This document shows positions 59,660 through 64,000 of a stretch of 64,000 nucleotides of DNA, piece after piece. Both the position numbers and the translations under genes were made by a program. How positions within the stretch are numbered: position 1 is the first letter of the stretch; every line of letters begins with the position of its first letter. This DNA is from Pterois miles (lineage: Eukaryota; Chordata; Actinopteri; Perciformes; Scorpaenidae). The stretch spans positions 13,968,001 to 14,032,000 of the forward strand of contig CAMQGK010000327.1 in the NCBI GenBank assembly GCA_947000775.1, written 5' to 3'. The notes below the pieces were generated by a model that saw only the letters and a program-made list of their open reading frames with translations, ran no database searches and was not told the origin of the DNA.

Positions 59660-60070
59660 GGTAGAATAAAATATTGAATTGTGATTAATCACAAATTGAT
59701 CACATTTTTTCATCTTTTCAAAATGTATCTTAAAGAGAGATTTGTCAAGTATTTCATACTCCTATCAACATGGGAGTGGGTTAATATGATGCTTTATGCA
59801 AATGTATGTATATATTTGTTATTGTAAATCATTTAACAACACAAAACTGTGACAAATATTGTCCAGAAACCCTCACAAGTACTGCATTTAGCTGCACTCT
59901 AGCTGTAAAACTGCACTCCCACCACAACTTCAGAAAGACTGAGTAGGCCAGGTCCAATGGCGGCCCGGCGGACTTTTAAGAGGTTCGTTAAAATTTGCAC
60001 TAAAGAAATTAATGGCGTTAAAACAAATTTGCTTTGAAGCATTATTACTGCATTAACTTTGACAGCTCTA
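59660..60070 (-). mobile_element. hAT-like family A copy 5 (reverse, rearranged)
   Basis: Starts 'gtgattaatcacaaattgatcac', continues 'ttgtcaagtatttcatactcctatcaacatgggagtggg' and 'ccagaaaccctcacaagtactgcattta', then jumps to family end sequence 'actgcattaactttgacagctcta'. The middle is replaced or deleted. Confidence 0.8.
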
Positions 60071-62600
60071 ATTAGATCACAATCATTCATCATGATTCCA
60101 GTTTAATTGCACTTCAACATGTTAAAGTGACAGAAAACAGCCTTAATGGTGTGAGGTAATGCTGTAAAATAAATATCAGATCAGTTTAAATCAAATCCGG
60201 ACTTTCTCCGTAAATAAGATGCACATACAGTACATTATAAATGTAGCGCTCACCAGCAATCACACCCATGTCTGAAGCTAAAAGTGGTTAATCGGTGCGC
60301 TTGAAACCGATACCTTGATTTGATGCAGTAATTCAGGCACTTCTTTAATCAGGTTTAATTAATTGAAGAATTGTGATTATAATGTAATAACATAATGCAG
60401 TGGTACATCATTTTATTAAGTCAGTAAGTATGTCTAAATCTTTTTAATGTCGCTGGTTTGACTTTGGCTGTGTAACAGCACCAACAAACCAGGGTGACCC
60501 AGAGATCACCGTGTTATTCAACACGCTGGAGCGAGCCAGATGGTTCAGTGTTCCCCTGTGCACCCAGTTGGAATGATTAAAAGCACAGCACTCTGGCAAA
60601 CACCTAAACAGGTTGCTCCCGATCATTGCGCATTAGTAACAGGCATTTGTAGTTAACTTTAACAGTCATAAAACTGTCGACCGCATAATGGTTTGATTAT
60701 TGACCTGCCTGCTTTTTCTGCACAGCCTGATGCATGCACTCAATAGTGGTGCATAAGACAGTACACTGCAGTTACTCCTCGAAGCATCTATTGTTTAGTT
60801 TGTAGACGGTGGCAGTTTTTAAACACACAGGCTTTTCATCTGGAACACATTCACTCAGCCTCTCCCGAGACTCCTTAAAACACAACACAAATATGCAAAT
60901 ATACATCAAGTCTAAGCCTCTCAGGTTTTTGTGCACACCTTTTAACAACATGATGGGGACATTTCCCTATTGACAGGAAAGCTAATGACAAAATCAGCCT
61001 TGTCTGCAGGTTTGATAAATGAATTTTGAAACTCCTTATCCTCCACCTGCTCAGCACCATGCAGTGAGGCATAGGTAATGTTTTGTTTACACAAGGTTTA
61101 CTGAGTAAATGGTCACTGCTAGACAAATATTGTTTTCGTTCTAACCTGAAGCCAGGGTGTTGCTATATTTACTATTTCCAGAATAAAAGAGTAAAAGGCA
61201 AGACTCACACAGAAGCCAAGACTGTCTGGGGAAAAAATACTTAGCATTTTGCTCAAAAAAGGTGCAGTTATCTTGTGTGAAGTACTTTGACAAGGTATCA
61301 TGACCCAGGCCTGGCTGTGGATTATAAAACATTAAGCCTAATGACTCACAGGTTACCTGCTCTCTCTGTGGTCACTAGTCTGAAAAGTGAAGTAGCAGTC
61401 TACTCATACCTACCGACACCTCCCTGCCTTCTAGGCTTGAGCAGAGTGCTCCAGGTGTGGAAGTCCTTCCTTCTCTAAGCAGCTGAAACAGGATTTTGAC
61501 AACACTCCCCTCTGCTGTTACACTGTTTGTCAGCAAATGAGACAGATAGTTTTCCTAGTTACTTCCAATTAAGACTGTCATCTCTGTCATACTTTAATAT
61601 GCATCTATTTGTTTACTGCACTGCTATGCCATTATTGATTTCTCAAGACAAATGTAGCATACACAAGCACTTAAAGGTCTCAATAACACTTTTATGTAGA
61701 CAAATAATTAAAAAAATAACACACACAATCATTTTAAAAAATTTGATTGGTCCAAAATGATAGTTGTGTTTATGAAGCTTAATAAGGCTTGTGAGCCAGT
61801 AGTAAGAAAAAAGCTACAGCTAATGTTGCAGTTCATCACTTGACATGACCGTCTGAGTCTCACTCCACTCGACCATAAAATATGCAGGTTGTGCTACGAA
61901 CTGGCAACCATCTGTTGTGAAGCGAATGAAGTCAATCGAGGGAAGTAGCGCGACATCCAGTGGCTGAATATTAGCAATCGCACCTTTACGTATACCATCC
62001 ACAAGAAAAGATGACAAATTATTTTGTGAATATGCATCTCTGTGGAAGTTCACAGTTAAAGGTTGCCACCAGATGCTGAACAGCAAGCCACTCTAAAAAA
62101 AAAAAAAAAAAGGCTGATTTTTGTCTCCTAATTAAGAGCCTCAGTCTCTCAGCTGCAGCAGTTAATGGGAACACCATAGTAATAATCAAAGCCTGATGAC
62201 TCTGCCTCACAGGCACAGCTACAGATGGTCTGCTCCAGGGTTCTTACAATGCCTGCAGATCACTTCATAGTGGGCTATTTTTAGAGTGGTGGAAACATGA
62301 AAGAGTGTTTTGGTGACAGGCTTTTGATTATATGAATGTGACTCAGTGACTTTTGCAAATGTATGAGTTGAGTGACTGGAGAATACAGATGATTACTTCC
62401 TGAGGTATTGATATGCAGATGTGTAAATTCAGTGTATGTAACTTTTTCACATTGGTTTACAACCCAAGAATAGAAACAGTAGCATTTGTTGCTAGCTTAC
62501 GAGCTCTAGGTTAGCAGTGTTATTGTTATGTAATTTACAGTATATTTGGTGTGAAATTGCAGAGCAGGATCCAAAACTATAATTCCAACTTTGTAGACAT

Positions 62601-63216
62601 TAGGGCTGTCTAAGTTAACGCAATAATGATGATTAACCAAATTTGTTTTAACCCCACTACTTTCTTTAATGCATTAACACAATTTTAGATTTGTAGGTTG
62701 TAGCGGGCTCTTTTTGAAAGCGAGAGTGAAAATACCAGCATCATTAGGAAGTAGAAAACCTAAGGAATCCTTTAGCTCCAACATGACATGTTGGCTCCAA
62801 ACTTAAGCTAAATTTTGGTGAGGAAAAACTGGCATGGCCATTTTCAAAGGGTTCCCTTGACCTCTGACCTTAAGATATGTGAATGAAAATGGGTTCTATG
62901 GGTACCCACAAGTCTCACACTGACAGCTGTTATTGCCTGTTGGGCTGCAGGTTGCCATGTTATGATTTGAGCATATTTTTTATGATAAATGCAGTACCTG
63001 TGAGGGTTTCTGGACAATAAATATTGTTTTGTGTAGTTAACATATATTTACATAAGGGTATTTGCCCAGTTCCTTGTTGACAAGACTATAAATACTTCAC
63101 AAAGCTCTCTTTAAGATACAGTTTGAACAGGTAAAAAATGTAATTTATTTGTGATTAATCACGATGGACTATCGTGATTAATCATAATTAAATATTTCAA
63201 TTGATTGACAGCCCTA
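62601..63216. mobile_element. hAT-like family A copy 6, best full-length copy
   Basis: Runs from TAGGGCTGTC to GACAGCCCTA, perfect 10-bp inverted termini. The 8-bp flanks GTAGACAT and GCAGAAAT match at 6 of 8 positions. It is 616 bp with no transposase, so non-autonomous. It serves as reference for the other five copies. Confidence 0.88.
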
Positions 63217-64000
63217 GCAGAAATATTATTTCCAAAATAAATATAGCCTGGTTTGAAGTGAAACGCAGATGACAACGCGGTCACTGTATTGTTTTCAGTT
63301 TGAAAGATGATATATGTAGTATATGCCTAAACTAGCTAAACTACTAACTAACTAATATGCTTCCTGTAAAACTTAGTTTTATTGAATATCTTTGATGTCT
63401 TATTTAGTCTGCCTAATGTCATTCATCTTATGACACCACCATATCGTTGGATCTCAGTCTCTTATCAGTTTTCAGCATTATTAAATTAACACAAGGAAGC
63501 ATCACATGCATAGATATCCTATAATTAGAAACACATGCATATGCACACACACCTATTACACTAGTGCTTTTTTTTTAACTTTCATTTAGACATGCTGTGT
63601 GAAACACAGTGTGTGTGTGTTAATTGATTCTCCATCATTTAAACTCCCCTGAGTGATAACGTGCCAGAAATATCAGATTAGAGATTTGGTTGTTTGGCAT
63701 AATAGTAAAAGATGTGCTACATGGTCTCACTGCCTATAATAGAGAGAACATACAATATGTGTAAGACTGCTTTTAGGCTAGTCAAATGTGGGATATTACA
63801 TTATTTCATATCCAACAGAATTGAACCTGGACAAAATAAGCACTTTGAGTCCATTCTATGTTTTTAAAACTTGCTAGTATTACTTTTTAATAACCTTACT
63901 TTCACTTTTCATAAGGTATTCTGGTTGCTTTTGAGATTAGCCAGGCATACAAACGTAGTATTTTCAAACATCTGAACCTCAGTCCTCATGTTGCTGAATT

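Larger units (their letters stand above)
59434..64000 (+). other. ankib1 intron continuing past the window
   Basis: Contains two hAT-like family A copies (59660-60070 and 62601-63216) and an A16 run at 62095-62110. No ankib1 exon or other gene recognised. Confidence 0.55.

Noticed and set aside
1..64000. CRISPR arrays, bacterial operons, phage or prokaryotic defence genes
   Set aside because: No regularly spaced repeat array, no prokaryotic gene organisation and no such protein families were seen. The window is vertebrate nuclear DNA throughout.

Overview
The window is nuclear DNA from a ray-finned fish, most likely a percomorph teleost. The evidence is split genes with GT..AG introns, three vertebrate genes that I recognise by their translation, many dinucleotide microsatellites, and a dense load of fish-type hAT, Tc1 and Ty3 elements plus tRNA-derived SINEs. 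The species cannot be named from the sequence.

Layout. (1) 1-779 is the end of a decayed Tc1/mariner element lying in an intron of the next gene. (2) 2411-2880, minus strand, holds the first two coding exons of cmc1 (mitochondrial twin-CX9C protein, cytochrome c oxidase assembly); the rest of the gene lies left of the window. (3) 3-21 kb is gene-free DNA between two divergently transcribed genes. It holds transposon copies and non-repetitive tracts that could carry eomes enhancers. (4) 21.2-26.3 kb, plus strand, is a complete eomes gene (eomesodermin/Tbr2, T-box transcription factor): six coding exons, 602 residues, with an inferred 5' UTR exon. (5) 27.5 kb to the right edge, plus strand, is ankib1 (ankyrin-repeat and IBR-domain RING-between-RING E3 ubiquitin ligase). 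It has an inferred non-coding first exon and sixteen coding exons covering residues 1-762; the C-terminal part lies beyond base 64000.

The cmc1-eomes pair in head-to-head orientation matches the arrangement I know from mammals (CMC1 and EOMES on human chromosome 3). ankib1 directly downstream of eomes does not match human, where ANKIB1 is on chromosome 7. The three genes do not form a pathway: one is a mitochondrial assembly factor, one a developmental transcription factor and one a ubiquitin ligase.

The most structured non-genic region is 30.15-34.25 kb in ankib1 intron 1. There a Ty3/gypsy-type LTR retroelement (30361-34168, flanked by a 5-bp ATAAA duplication) has inserted into a hAT-like MITE whose uninterrupted sister copy lies at 44191-44546. 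The retroelement interior is unusually G-rich and frame-broken. At least six copies of a second hAT-like family are scattered through the window. I found no credible new multi-gene system; the interesting signals are regulatory (promoter motifs, upstream ORF, N-terminally short Eomes) and transposon archaeology.
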